Source of the DNA: Anaerolineae bacterium
GTDB taxonomy: Bacteria; Chloroflexota; Anaerolineae; Fen-1058
DNA length: 57,682 bases
Reading direction: 5' to 3'
Assembly (NCBI GenBank): GCA_003154115.1
Contig: PMCF01000248.1
Location: forward strand, 1-57,682
Part shown: piece after piece, positions 35,601 through 44,357 of the stretch
How the letters are laid out: each line of letters starts with the position of its first letter
Numbering within the stretch: the stretch's first letter is position 1
Translations under genes and position numbers: made by a program
The notes under the pieces: model-generated
The model's database searches: none
What the model was told of the DNA's origin: nothing
What the model saw: the letters and a program-made list of their open reading frames with translations, nothing else

Positions 35601-38600
35601 GAACAAGTCGCGGAATACTTCAAGGGCGTGAACTTCCACCAAGCACTCGCCGGGGCGCGTGGAAGTAGCGAGAGCAATCCGTTGCTGTCCGCGATTCAGG
35701 GCAAGATGATTCGCCTGGGCGACGGCACGATCATTCCGCCACTTAACACGCTGGCGATCATGTCCGTGGGCAGCGAGATGCATGATGCGCCCGGCCACAA
35801 GTACGATGACGAGTCGGACAAGTTCCCGCAAGAGGAACACAACTCGCTGATCTACTCGCTGGAAAATCTGATGGCCGAGAACCAGGGTTCTGCGCCGGCG
35901 CAAAAATACTCCAAAGAGCTGGCCGAGAAGCTGGATAAACTTGTGCGCACCAAGAGCGTGAACAAGAACATTGCCGCGTTCAACGTCACCGGATCGGGCG
36001 GCACCGAGCAGCCCTACGTGGGCACGACGGGCCTGCGCCCGTGGCAAGTGGTCATGGGCAACAAGGCGCTGCGCGATCTGTTCGGCACTGATGACATCGG
36101 AGAAGTAAATCGACGCATAGCGGCTGGCGAGAACATGGTGCTGACTCAGCGTCGGCCCAACCCCCTGCCCGAACTAACCTCGATGACCCCCATGCAAATC
36201 CTGACACCTGAGATGGCGCGTTCTCAGGGTGCTAACCATATCTCCAAAGCGTTTAATGGGATTGCTTTCTCGCAAGCCGCGATGGACCCGAAACAGGGCG
36301 ACTTTGACGGCGACCGCGTGTTGGCTATCTTGGCCGCATCCTACAGCATGGGTGACATGGGCAAGCAGATGGGCCTTGATGGGACGAATCTGGAAGACGC
36401 CTATCTGGGCAAGATGCGTGACGCACTTGAGACGATGACCGGCAACACGGGCAAGTACCTCAAGGGCGAGTTCACGTGGGATCGGTATCTCGACGCTGTG
36501 ACCGAACTGCGTAAGTCGTCCGGTAGCAATATGTCGGAAGTAGCGAAGTGGATGCAGACGGTTGGTGACGACTCGGCCTCGATGGACAAGTTGATCGGGA
36601 AAGAGGGCAAGTTCCAGGCCGGGATGACCATCGATCAGGTGCGCAGTGCCTACATGACGCGCCAACTGTACAAGAAGCAAATGGGTATGGTGATGAATCG
36701 CTTCACGCGCAATGCGGGTCAGATGATGGAAGGGCTTGGCCTGACTCAACGTACAGACTATCAGCAGACGGCTGATCGGCTGCGTTACTTTACCTATCAA
36801 GCCTCAATCGACAATCCAGTTAGCACAGGTCTGCGTCGACTGATTGAAATTTCAGACTCTTACACGCCAACAACAGACGGCGAGGGTGGACGCCTGTACG
36901 GAAATATCAGGCATGGCCTGCGCCAAGAGATGGGCGAAGATACGCTTGAGAAGGTTGACTTCAAGGACATGCCTGCTGAGATCATCAAGGCGACGTTGGC
37001 GTCTTCTGAAATGCGCGGGTTGGGCAAAGAGGGATCGCTGATCAACGAGTCATGGGCGGAGGACATTGGCCGCTTACTGACATCCAACACAGATCGGGCA
37101 GGTCAGATCGCCGCGTTGATCAAGGGCAGCAAGTTGATCGCGGATCCATCTGACGAGCGCGAAATCCGGTCACTGACGGCCGACATCCTCCAGGAAGTGT
37201 ACGGCGACAAGACTGAGGACTTCTGGGCCGAGCCTGGCGTCATGCCGGCGATCATCGGCGGGCACATGGCGAAACGCGCCGAACGCCGTGGCGGTGGGGC
37301 CAACTACGACATGCTGTTTAGCGATGACTATAACCGCTATCAGGGTGGCAAGCGCGTCAGCGGATGGGGCGCGATTGCCGAATTATCAAAGGGCATGCAA
37401 GCCGAGCAATCCTTCTTCAGCGGCCGTAGCGGTGAAGTTAGTACCGATCAGATGATCAAGGACATCGCCGGGATGAAGGGTCGCCTGCCTGACGTGATTC
37501 GTTCAGTGCTGAATGTCTCGAACCGGGCCATTCCAGAGGAATTGCTACGCCGACTGGCACCCAATAGCCAGACACGCGACGCCACACGTCTCTCCGCGAT
37601 CGTGGGCCGGTACAAGCAAACCGACGCCTATCAAAAACTTGGCAATCAATTCGGCGGCGTTGATGAACTGGCGTTCATGACCGACGACGAGATGAAGAAC
37701 ATTCTCATGCGTAAAGACGAGCTGATGCGGAATGGCATGAGCGAGTCTGATGCGCTGGCGAAGATTGCCGAAGAAAAGAAAACGTCGTCAGCCAAGATCG
37801 CTGAAGAAGCAGCCGCAGGCGTAAATGCTTTTGACCGAGAAGATGGTACTTCGCAACCGCAACCGAAGAACACCCGCGACGGTTCGCTCAACGGGTATCG
37901 CGCGGGCGTTAACTTCCCGCGCCCGACGATGGCCAGCACGTTCGGTGGGCCTGCCTGGGGTGAATTGCTCAAGCGGATTCGCGCCGGTGAACAGATTCCC
38001 GATCGAGCGGCAGCCGCGGCGATGATGGGCGGCGAGGGTGAAGCGAACATTACCAAGTTCGGCATGTCGGCAATTCAGGCGCTTGGACAGGGAGAGAAGG
38101 GATACAAGACCTTCCAAACTACCTATGATCGCTTGAAGACACTTGGCGCGCACAGTTTGGCGGCTGAATATCAAAAAGCGGCAGCAAACGCCGGCGTGCT
38201 TAATAACGAGTATGGCAGTAACTATTCTACTCGGCTCGATCAGGCGCAGGCAGGTGCTATCAACAATCCGACGGCCCTGATGGGCGTGCTGACCGACTAT
38301 CAGACCGGGCAGATGGGCAAGAAGGGTGTTCAGTCCATTGTGCAGACATCGGGTGTCAAGGGGATGAACGGCGTTCTGCAGGAGATTGATCGCCGCAACT
38401 CAGCCATTCAGCACACCTCGCCCGATGAACGCGAGGGCATGACCAAGCAACTGCAAGAGTACATGGCAACAGCGGCTGGTAAGGCTTCCTTTGGCGACAA
38501 GAAGCAATTGGTAGACGCTGATCACCTTGAGGAAATGGGCAAGGCGGCAGCGCGTGTTACGGAACATCTCGGTAAGTTCACCGGTGGATTGAAAGATGCG

Positions 38601-41600
38601 ACTGAACTGGTTGGCAAGAACCAAGCGCCGAAGGGCGTAGGGAAACTAAAGCCTGATCTCGACATGGTTTCACAGTTGGTGAAGGCGGCGGATCGTGGCG
38701 ACTCTACCGCTCAGGGCATTCTGTCCAGCCATGATGAGAAGGGTATTCGCCAGGTGGCCGGTGAAAACACCAACCTTGACGACAAGATGAAGCGCGCCAT
38801 GCTGGAAGGCAAGGGCGAGTTCAACCCAGACGGGCCGTTTAGCAAACGCCTGGGAAGCTTCATGAATGACATGACATCGGGGTTCGAGTTGTTCCGCATG
38901 CAGCGCATCTGGAGTGCAACCGGTGGGCAGACGTTCAACAAGTACATTCCCGCCGCGGCGAGCGATGCTCTTACGCTGGCTGGCGCGTCACGTGTTATCG
39001 GTGGGGATCGGGTCGGGCCTATCTCTGGCATGGCTGGCGAAATGCTCCAGGGCGAAGCCGCGCGCAAAGACATCAACATCAATGCAGGCAAGAAGGCGTA
39101 TCAAGCTTGGGGTCCGTTCGTCAATGCTAATGCGGGATGGTTTTCAGACGCGCAGGCTGTGGCTGGCCCGGCACTTGGTGCAGGACTCATTACGGGGTTT
39201 GTTGGATCAAATATCGCCGGACTGCTTGGTGCTGGCGCGATGGCGAGTCCGATTGGGCTGCTGGCGGGGGCGGGAGTTGCTGGCGCTGGTCTATTCATGG
39301 CTAATCGCAATATCCGCGAAGCCGAAAGCAAGATCACACCAGACAATCAACTGACTAATGCGCGAAACATGGCGTTGTCCGGTATCGATCTGGGCGCTAT
39401 GCGCCAACAACTGGCAGAGAAGCAGAAGGAGCCTGAAGTTGCGTGGTGGACGTACCTACTTTCTGACTTTGGCTACATGGCGCAAAGCGAACAGAAGTCT
39501 CAGCGCGCGTCCGAAGTTGGCAAGATGAAGAACGCTATTTCGGGCGCAGAGAAGATCGCGGGTGTCTCACTTGGCAATTTGCCGGGAGAATACATCCAGC
39601 CAACGGTAGAACTGATGGCTAAAGATTCGGCCAATAAGGGCATGTTCATTGGCTACGATCAAGAAGCGATGAAGAAGAAGATTCAAACCGCTGCGCCTTA
39701 CGACTCCGACATGATGAACTTTCGGCCCGTGAGCACTGATCAGTTCCAGGCGACCAGTTTCATGAAGCGGCTCGAATCGTCGGCACTTGGCTTCGAGGGT
39801 GCATTGAATCTCGCACAACAGACGGCCGCTAAATACAATCTTGGCCCACAGAGCGTCGAGGGTGTGGCAAACAATCAGCCAACCTCGATGAAAGACATCC
39901 TCGGCTATATGTACAAAACCGATATGTTTGCGCCGGCGCAAAGGTGGGGGATCAATCCGTTGGCCGCAAGCAAGCTGCCCCTGCTCGAAGGGAGAGACGC
40001 GATTCGCGCCCAAGACCTAATGAGCGGCGACCGTACAGCCTGGACGAAGACTGGTACAGACTTGTGGAATCAGGGTGTGCGTGATCTGGGAAATGGCGAT
40101 CAGATTCAGGACGTGTTCACGATGGAGCCTGGCACGATGGCACCCATTGGCACGACGGACACATCGAAACGTTCACGCAAGGCGATTGCTGGCGCACAGG
40201 CCACGATGGGCCTGCGCACGGGTGAGTTCGGAATCAATGCCGACATGAGTAATCTGGGGTCAATTGCTTCGCTGGAAACGACCAAACGCGATCTGGAATA
40301 CGGTTACCAGATGCAGCAGTTCAGTTTCCAGAATCAGGCTCTACAGTCTCAACGGGATTACGCGATGGGCAGGCCAGCCGTCTACAACGGCAGCCAGATG
40401 GATCCTGGCCTCGTTGGGTCGTTTGGTTGGCAGGAGCGGAGTCAAGCTGAGTCAGTGCGTCACACGCAGGCGCAGGCGACGATTGCCGCCGGCACGATGA
40501 ACTTTGGTTATCTGGGCCAGGGACTCAGCCAACAGGTGGCCGGGGCCAGTCTGAGTGAGCTGGGACAGTCGGGCGTATCCTATCGGCAGTTCTATGAAAA
40601 CCTGGACTTGAATCGGCGCCAGTCGAAGATTGGGCGTGATTACAGCGCTGAGGATGCTCAAATATCGCACGATCGCGGCACTATGCAAATAGGTTGGCAG
40701 CAGAGTGATCTTAGTACAAACTTCGGGCGGCAGATGACGGATTTCACTCATCAGTTGCAAGACCTAACTACCAATATGTCCCGCAGTCGCACACAGACGG
40801 GCTGGCAGCAGGAGCAGATCGCCTTTCAGGGAGCACAAACATCGCTCAACTATGGCTGGAATTCGGAAGACATTGACGAATCCCTGCGTTATGCAACAGG
40901 TCGTGATCGCCGAAGATTGTTAAAGCAAAAAGAGCGATCAACAATATCATACGCCATGAACATGGGCCAACTAGACACGGAATCTGGTCATCTCAAGGAA
41001 AAATCAACCTGGTCGGAAGAGGATTTCGCTAAAGACAAGTCTCGCATCGAGGAACGGCGTGCGTGGGCCAGTGCCGATTTCGAGAAAGAGAAAGGGCGGC
41101 TCGATCAGCGTGACGCCTGGCTTGACGAAGACCTGGCGCGCGCGTTGGTTAGACTCGGGACGCAAAACACCCTAGAGGATGAATCCTACGCCCTCCGGGT
41201 TAAGCAGTTCGAGGAAGATATGGCAATGAGCAAGACCAGTCACGACGAGGGTCTAGCGAATGCTAAAGCACTTGCCGATATTCAAACGGGGTCGGCCGCC
41301 GAGGCCAGGTCGCAGTTTGAGGACAACTGGAGTCGCAATAAGGAAGAAGCAAGTGCGGCCCAGACTCAATATGGACTGATGCGCGATACGGTGGGGCAAT
41401 TGAGCGCGGCCACAGCGGTTGCTTCAATACAGGCAAACGTTTTTGCATATGACTTTGGGGACAAAGACGGCGTAATGGCGAAGTCGTTCGATATGTTCAC
41501 CAAGAGATTCGGTGGCATGTTCGATCAGATCAACACATCGACTGACGACGCAGGCAGACGGATCAAGGCCATGTTGGACAGTTTAGCGTCTGGAACTCAG

Positions 41601-41651
41601 TCGGTTCCTTACAAAGAAACGTGGAGCGGTGGCGGCACCTACGGGAGATAA
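32649..41651 (+). CDS. Giant tape-measure protein fused to an RNA-polymerase-like core and a PD-(D/E)XK nuclease region
   Basis: 3000 aa. ATG 32649 overlaps the chaperone stop (ATGA). Residues about 60-190 carry a RecB/Cas4-type nuclease pattern: Asp113 in GTYDLAF, PDTK with Asp128 and Lys130, and QxxxY at 160-164. Around 600-780 is a beta-rich region (PEGMGMVDADVMREMG) that could be the first double-psi barrel. RRPNP (1168-1172) and GDFDGDRV with DFDGD at 1218-1222 match the RxP and metal-binding loop of the beta-prime-type barrel of multisubunit and QDE-1/YonO-type RNA polymerases; QMGMVMNRFTRN (about 1343) follows. About 2170-2220 is a Gly/Ala-rich hydrophobic span. The last ~500 residues form Gln/Arg/Glu-rich helices typical of tape measures. 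Position sets the tape-measure role; polymerase and nuclease activity are inferences. Confidence 0.85.
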   Translation: MITQSLKPVTYQDVVVHPSKVASMTHTDPSGVRDRQIISQKAMMDAQSQQSMDIGTNFDNWLSSDEIQTIIQRSIRSGGTVAQMLQRYGFAGMRTQRFVEGKIGDVRFGGTYDLAFTDAQGKEQLIPDTKVSGGREFISQPASGALVIGTGKGRTNYGMQVQGYAYATGAQQVAITKINPQSAGEIRSHFDTLNDADREVYLAKVLEAYLAGGQNVANTGDLSDAVVAGLPQIQAIQTLRQNVLPQSEFEKGGKVYGEYRGVAERDAVIERLTGVSAEKLNSDKLNPIPAGHEQQYAQMYAVASKLADEVVKGTVLPSDAKRILDRVQYASHVPWDSSKVQGARAKGAGVSEGPLGSISSNYGEAAPAGLAKILGSGVRVEGDEVTVASEGNRNDATGLMPVAWRGKIGEFRGRPVVNNYLIAKEQGTDGKVREAKLLQEALITFERAGGGSIGADKVKQLMLVKMQGMPWLNPAWQNVSSSGAQALLREAVHLTGTEDIQAWYAKSREYNLVARGDDPSIGYAIDKVISATAGGTAANGMVYTGEQDPLKVEKRLQQALRREGLMNAQVGKDRNVASVIQMEGADRVEFGIRLRRAAMTSVLPEGMGMVDADVMREMGYLELPYAHRIQINQGDIFQANAKPELVNGKLHLGTINGVPKTIDLKDFQDFKLGGEPKIVIENGKQYIELSGIGRIDPASDTFKSWLGNKYMGMAEEGLSYGTRAHGSLKEGSIEALLPMPKNIRQAAYVMLAGEYGAGENKRKSQKNFDALTREFKEAGVDLAERGLLTDYSDEEIKHAKSLGIALPSKKIIWNHSLDEAVEKVARKKYASALRLGKNTTFNRNMSYEEAAMYARILGEDALRIGNNGGTLEQWELLRNQRQTIGVSLTVPTAIMSVMQQFEHQSTGRASLSMEEAIDMVKSAGNHLDNGGFQTAEYAKWVKDQFIPALGAKSGHTREYYDKLFDAQLASRGGLKLDESNVVSIEQVAEYFKGVNFHQALAGARGSSESNPLLSAIQGKMIRLGDGTIIPPLNTLAIMSVGSEMHDAPGHKYDDESDKFPQEEHNSLIYSLENLMAENQGSAPAQKYSKELAEKLDKLVRTKSVNKNIAAFNVTGSGGTEQPYVGTTGLRPWQVVMGNKALRDLFGTDDIGEVNRRIAAGENMVLTQRRPNPLPELTSMTPMQILTPEMARSQGANHISKAFNGIAFSQAAMDPKQGDFDGDRVLAILAASYSMGDMGKQMGLDGTNLEDAYLGKMRDALETMTGNTGKYLKGEFTWDRYLDAVTELRKSSGSNMSEVAKWMQTVGDDSASMDKLIGKEGKFQAGMTIDQVRSAYMTRQLYKKQMGMVMNRFTRNAGQMMEGLGLTQRTDYQQTADRLRYFTYQASIDNPVSTGLRRLIEISDSYTPTTDGEGGRLYGNIRHGLRQEMGEDTLEKVDFKDMPAEIIKATLASSEMRGLGKEGSLINESWAEDIGRLLTSNTDRAGQIAALIKGSKLIADPSDEREIRSLTADILQEVYGDKTEDFWAEPGVMPAIIGGHMAKRAERRGGGANYDMLFSDDYNRYQGGKRVSGWGAIAELSKGMQAEQSFFSGRSGEVSTDQMIKDIAGMKGRLPDVIRSVLNVSNRAIPEELLRRLAPNSQTRDATRLSAIVGRYKQTDAYQKLGNQFGGVDELAFMTDDEMKNILMRKDELMRNGMSESDALAKIAEEKKTSSAKIAEEAAAGVNAFDREDGTSQPQPKNTRDGSLNGYRAGVNFPRPTMASTFGGPAWGELLKRIRAGEQIPDRAAAAAMMGGEGEANITKFGMSAIQALGQGEKGYKTFQTTYDRLKTLGAHSLAAEYQKAAANAGVLNNEYGSNYSTRLDQAQAGAINNPTALMGVLTDYQTGQMGKKGVQSIVQTSGVKGMNGVLQEIDRRNSAIQHTSPDEREGMTKQLQEYMATAAGKASFGDKKQLVDADHLEEMGKAAARVTEHLGKFTGGLKDATELVGKNQAPKGVGKLKPDLDMVSQLVKAADRGDSTAQGILSSHDEKGIRQVAGENTNLDDKMKRAMLEGKGEFNPDGPFSKRLGSFMNDMTSGFELFRMQRIWSATGGQTFNKYIPAAASDALTLAGASRVIGGDRVGPISGMAGEMLQGEAARKDININAGKKAYQAWGPFVNANAGWFSDAQAVAGPALGAGLITGFVGSNIAGLLGAGAMASPIGLLAGAGVAGAGLFMANRNIREAESKITPDNQLTNARNMALSGIDLGAMRQQLAEKQKEPEVAWWTYLLSDFGYMAQSEQKSQRASEVGKMKNAISGAEKIAGVSLGNLPGEYIQPTVELMAKDSANKGMFIGYDQEAMKKKIQTAAPYDSDMMNFRPVSTDQFQATSFMKRLESSALGFEGALNLAQQTAAKYNLGPQSVEGVANNQPTSMKDILGYMYKTDMFAPAQRWGINPLAASKLPLLEGRDAIRAQDLMSGDRTAWTKTGTDLWNQGVRDLGNGDQIQDVFTMEPGTMAPIGTTDTSKRSRKAIAGAQATMGLRTGEFGINADMSNLGSIASLETTKRDLEYGYQMQQFSFQNQALQSQRDYAMGRPAVYNGSQMDPGLVGSFGWQERSQAESVRHTQAQATIAAGTMNFGYLGQGLSQQVAGASLSELGQSGVSYRQFYENLDLNRRQSKIGRDYSAEDAQISHDRGTMQIGWQQSDLSTNFGRQMTDFTHQLQDLTTNMSRSRTQTGWQQEQIAFQGAQTSLNYGWNSEDIDESLRYATGRDRRRLLKQKERSTISYAMNMGQLDTESGHLKEKSTWSEEDFAKDKSRIEERRAWASADFEKEKGRLDQRDAWLDEDLARALVRLGTQNTLEDESYALRVKQFEEDMAMSKTSHDEGLANAKALADIQTGSAAEARSQFEDNWSRNKEEASAAQTQYGLMRDTVGQLSAATAVASIQANVFAYDFGDKDGVMAKSFDMFTKRFGGMFDQINTSTDDAGRRIKAMLDSLASGTQSVPYKETWSGGGTYGR
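35890..35903. repeat. Phage palindrome site 10 (variant)
   Basis: CTGCGCCGGCGCAA, first base differs. Coding (SAPAQK) inside the giant gene, about 400 bp before the DFDGD codons. Confidence 0.8.
39928..39941. repeat. Phage palindrome site 11
   Basis: Exact TTGCGCCGGCGCAA (extended TTT...AAA), coding (FAPAQR) in the tape-measure part of the giant gene; rightmost site. Confidence 0.9.
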
Positions 41652-41653
41652 GT

Positions 41654-42073
41654 GTGACTATTCAAGATCATTGTCATATTCAACTCAAAACCGGCAGCGC
41701 GGAGAGTGGTGCCTACCATGTCCGTCAAGGAACACTGGACGACACTCCCCTTGTCCCGGCAACAATTGATCGCGCTTTGAACATGAAGCTGCATCTTCAT
41801 TGTGTGCTGGACGACGCCGGCGCGCCGCGGCGCTTTAACAACGCTGTTATGCAGATCAACTTTGCATCCAAGGCGGAAATCGACGTGCTCGTTAATTCGT
41901 CGGCCCGCGAGGTCTACTACATACCACACGATCACTCTGATACTGGAGACGAGAGTGGGCACATTGCGGACCGGCGCCCGGTAGTCATGTTGGTCAAGCC
42001 TGGATCCGTGACAAACATCGATACCAGCATGCAGTATTGGACAGCAGCTATCGAGATTATCGCAAATGATTAA
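41654..42073 (+). CDS. Tail protein after tape measure, 139 aa
   Basis: GTG 41654 start (VTIQDHCHIQLKTG) with GGGAGA upstream. Beta-rich, with a conserved-looking FASKAEIDVLVNSS and KPGSVTNIDTSMQYWTAAIEI. It occupies the slot of the distal tail protein/first tip protein. No family recognised. Overlaps the next gene by 8 bp. Confidence 0.55.
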   Translation: MTIQDHCHIQLKTGSAESGAYHVRQGTLDDTPLVPATIDRALNMKLHLHCVLDDAGAPRRFNNAVMQINFASKAEIDVLVNSSAREVYYIPHDHSDTGDESGHIADRRPVVMLVKPGSVTNIDTSMQYWTAAIEIIAND

Positions 42074-43418
42074 ACAAGGTGAAGCGATCGGCCAGTCAGG
42101 AGAAGTCCTCTCGGCCAACGAGTTGAATGCACTTGCCGCAGCGGATACCGCCGTGACGAGCAACCTTTCCTACTCTGCGATCATTGAACAGTACGGGCCT
42201 GATTGGGCGTTCCACGATGACATCGTGACACAGGCGTTGTATCTCGACTGTGTGCGCGCAGGCGACTACCTGATCAGAATGTATTGGGACACGACTTGGA
42301 AGATAGAGCGGTTGGCAGTCGAGGGCGAATCGATTAGTGCCTGGCAGGCGTTGACTGTGCCATCTGGGTTCAACCGTGCAAGTGGATTGATCTCGCTGGT
42401 CAGTTCAGGGACGCACGTTAGAGTTTTCTCCTATCACGAGGACATTATCGCGGCGCTGGATTGCCCAGACGTATCCGTCACGTCCCCGGAATTTATGCCG
42501 ACTTCGCTGGCGCACAGCCTGAGTGGAGTTGTGGCTCTGGCGGCCGTTTCGACATCGAAGGTTTACCTGAGCTACCTCACGAGTCAGAGTAATCACCGCA
42601 TGGCCGTGCTGGAGTATGGCACCAGTTGGACGCGCACAGATTCAGACATCTACTGGCCGTTCCCGTTCGATAGTCTTGATGCTGTGACACTCGGAGATCG
42701 GGATGTGGTGGCGTTCAGTGGCGACTTGCCTCCACTATGGGGCACGCGCGCCATTGGCACGACCGTCAAGAGTGAGTTCAATCGCGTGCAAGGCATCGTG
42801 ATCTTCACGGTGCGCAACGGCCGCTGGTCAGACTATCGAACATTCGATGTCGTCGATCGTGACGTGTACGGCTACAGCCGGATGCAGCTGCGATTGTCCG
42901 CGGCGAATGGCTTTGCCTTCATGACGTACAACCGTTACCTGATCTTCAGAAAGGCCGACGACACGGGCGCGATTATCTCAACAGGAAACTCAAAGCGCAT
43001 GGCGCCGGTCGTCTCGCGTTCGCGCAATGGCGTTGATTGGGAGTTTCCCGAAGTGGTGCTCAAGCCGACCCTGCCGTTTATCGTGTTGCCGTTGGGTGAC
43101 TATCTCTATGCCGTGGGCCGCAAGACTTACCGTAGTCATGCCTGTTCGTGGGCCGGAATGACTCCCCGCCGGCAGGACGTGACGGACTACGTACTGAATG
43201 TTGATTCGACGGCGGGTGACATTCGCTCGACCACGGCTGAATTTGCGAATCCGTATGTGGCTGCGTCTCCACTGCCTAAGACGGCATTATCTGGAACACT
43301 GATCGATCTCGACCTGCGACTGACCCTGAAGCTTTACTTGGGTTACTTCGCCGATGTAAGTACACCATTCGTGCTCGACGAGAGCCTACTGGACTCGACC
43401 GACACATACCTTTTGTGA
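42066..43418 (+). CDS. Tail-associated protein with propeller-like repeats, 450 aa
   Basis: ATG 42066. Contains about five blades of alternating short strands (e.g. SGVVALAAVSTSKVYLSYL; YGTSWTRTDSDIYWPF; RNGRWSDYRTFDVVDRD), resembling a sialidase/propeller-type fold, then a C-terminal beta sandwich (ATLKLYLGYFAD-like). Probably part of the tail tip. Receptor or glycan binding is inferred from fold-like appearance. Confidence 0.55.
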   Translation: MIKQGEAIGQSGEVLSANELNALAAADTAVTSNLSYSAIIEQYGPDWAFHDDIVTQALYLDCVRAGDYLIRMYWDTTWKIERLAVEGESISAWQALTVPSGFNRASGLISLVSSGTHVRVFSYHEDIIAALDCPDVSVTSPEFMPTSLAHSLSGVVALAAVSTSKVYLSYLTSQSNHRMAVLEYGTSWTRTDSDIYWPFPFDSLDAVTLGDRDVVAFSGDLPPLWGTRAIGTTVKSEFNRVQGIVIFTVRNGRWSDYRTFDVVDRDVYGYSRMQLRLSAANGFAFMTYNRYLIFRKADDTGAIISTGNSKRMAPVVSRSRNGVDWEFPEVVLKPTLPFIVLPLGDYLYAVGRKTYRSHACSWAGMTPRRQDVTDYVLNVDSTAGDIRSTTAEFANPYVAASPLPKTALSGTLIDLDLRLTLKLYLGYFADVSTPFVLDESLLDSTDTYLL

Positions 43419-43424
43419 GGTTCT

Positions 43425-44357
43425 ATGACTATTAAAACTGACGACGAATTGAAAGCAGAAATTGTCTTCCGCCAGCCCCTGGCGGCTGCAGCGCTGCACG
43501 ACATCATCGACTCTAAGGCCAGCGTAGGGAGTGGCGGTAGTGGAGTGACGCGATCTGGTTCTACAGTTGGCGATCATCTCGCGGTCTGGAATGGTAGTAA
43601 TGCCGATTCCCTTAAAGATGGTGGAGTTGTGCCAGAGGGCGGGGGCGGGGGAGGCGGTTCTTCGATTGGTTCAGGCAATTATGCCGATCGTCTGGTCGGC
43701 TCGAATGGCGATCTGTATCTGGCGCGCGATGGACATCACATCGATCAGAAGAGTGATGGAGTATGGACGGCGTTCGGCCCGTTGGCTCGGTTAGTTCTAC
43801 CGCCTGCGGTGTCAGCCTGGGAGCAAGTCAATTGGGGTAATTCCTCGGCGGACGATACGAAAGGGCCGCTGATTATGAAGTCCCAGGTGAGCGGCGGGCA
43901 GACCTTGCGGGCGTTACAGCTCACTGCGCCTACTGCGCCCTACACCGTGACGGCCCTACTGTCGTGTGATAACCGTTATCAGTGGCCGTCCTGGATGGGT
44001 TGCGGAATTGGGGTTCGTGACAGTGCGACCGGTCGTTCTGTGATGTTTGGACCAAGCAATGCTGACACCGGGAATGGAATTAGTCTCATGCGGTGGGTTA
44101 GTCCTACCGGCTACATGAATTCCTATTTTGCAGACTCGACTTTTTTTACCAATCCGATCTGGCTGCGTATTCAAGATGACGGCATGAATCTTAATTTCTT
44201 CTATTCGGTGCTGGGGGTGGAGGGTACATGGATGCAGAGGTTTACAGTAAGCCGTTCAGACTTTCTGGCAACACCGGATAAAATCTGCGTGATCCTCTAC
44301 CAAGAACACGGATCGGTGCAGTCATCTGCAACTCTCTGGTCGTGGGAAGTAACATGA
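43425..44357 (+). CDS. Tail fibre/tip protein with Gly-rich linker and lectin-like domain, 310 aa
   Basis: Short N-terminal helical piece, a Gly-rich linker (PEGGGGGGGSSIGSG), a small beta domain (NYADRLVGSNGDLYLARDG) and a C-terminal concanavalin/LamG-like domain of about 190 residues (WMGCGIGVRDSATGRSVMFG; WLRIQDDGMNLNFFYS). The same C-terminal module recurs in the tail gene 49091-50131. Likely host-surface binding. Overlaps the next start by 4 bp. Confidence 0.6.
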   Translation: MTIKTDDELKAEIVFRQPLAAAALHDIIDSKASVGSGGSGVTRSGSTVGDHLAVWNGSNADSLKDGGVVPEGGGGGGGSSIGSGNYADRLVGSNGDLYLARDGHHIDQKSDGVWTAFGPLARLVLPPAVSAWEQVNWGNSSADDTKGPLIMKSQVSGGQTLRALQLTAPTAPYTVTALLSCDNRYQWPSWMGCGIGVRDSATGRSVMFGPSNADTGNGISLMRWVSPTGYMNSYFADSTFFTNPIWLRIQDDGMNLNFFYSVLGVEGTWMQRFTVSRSDFLATPDKICVILYQEHGSVQSSATLWSWEVT

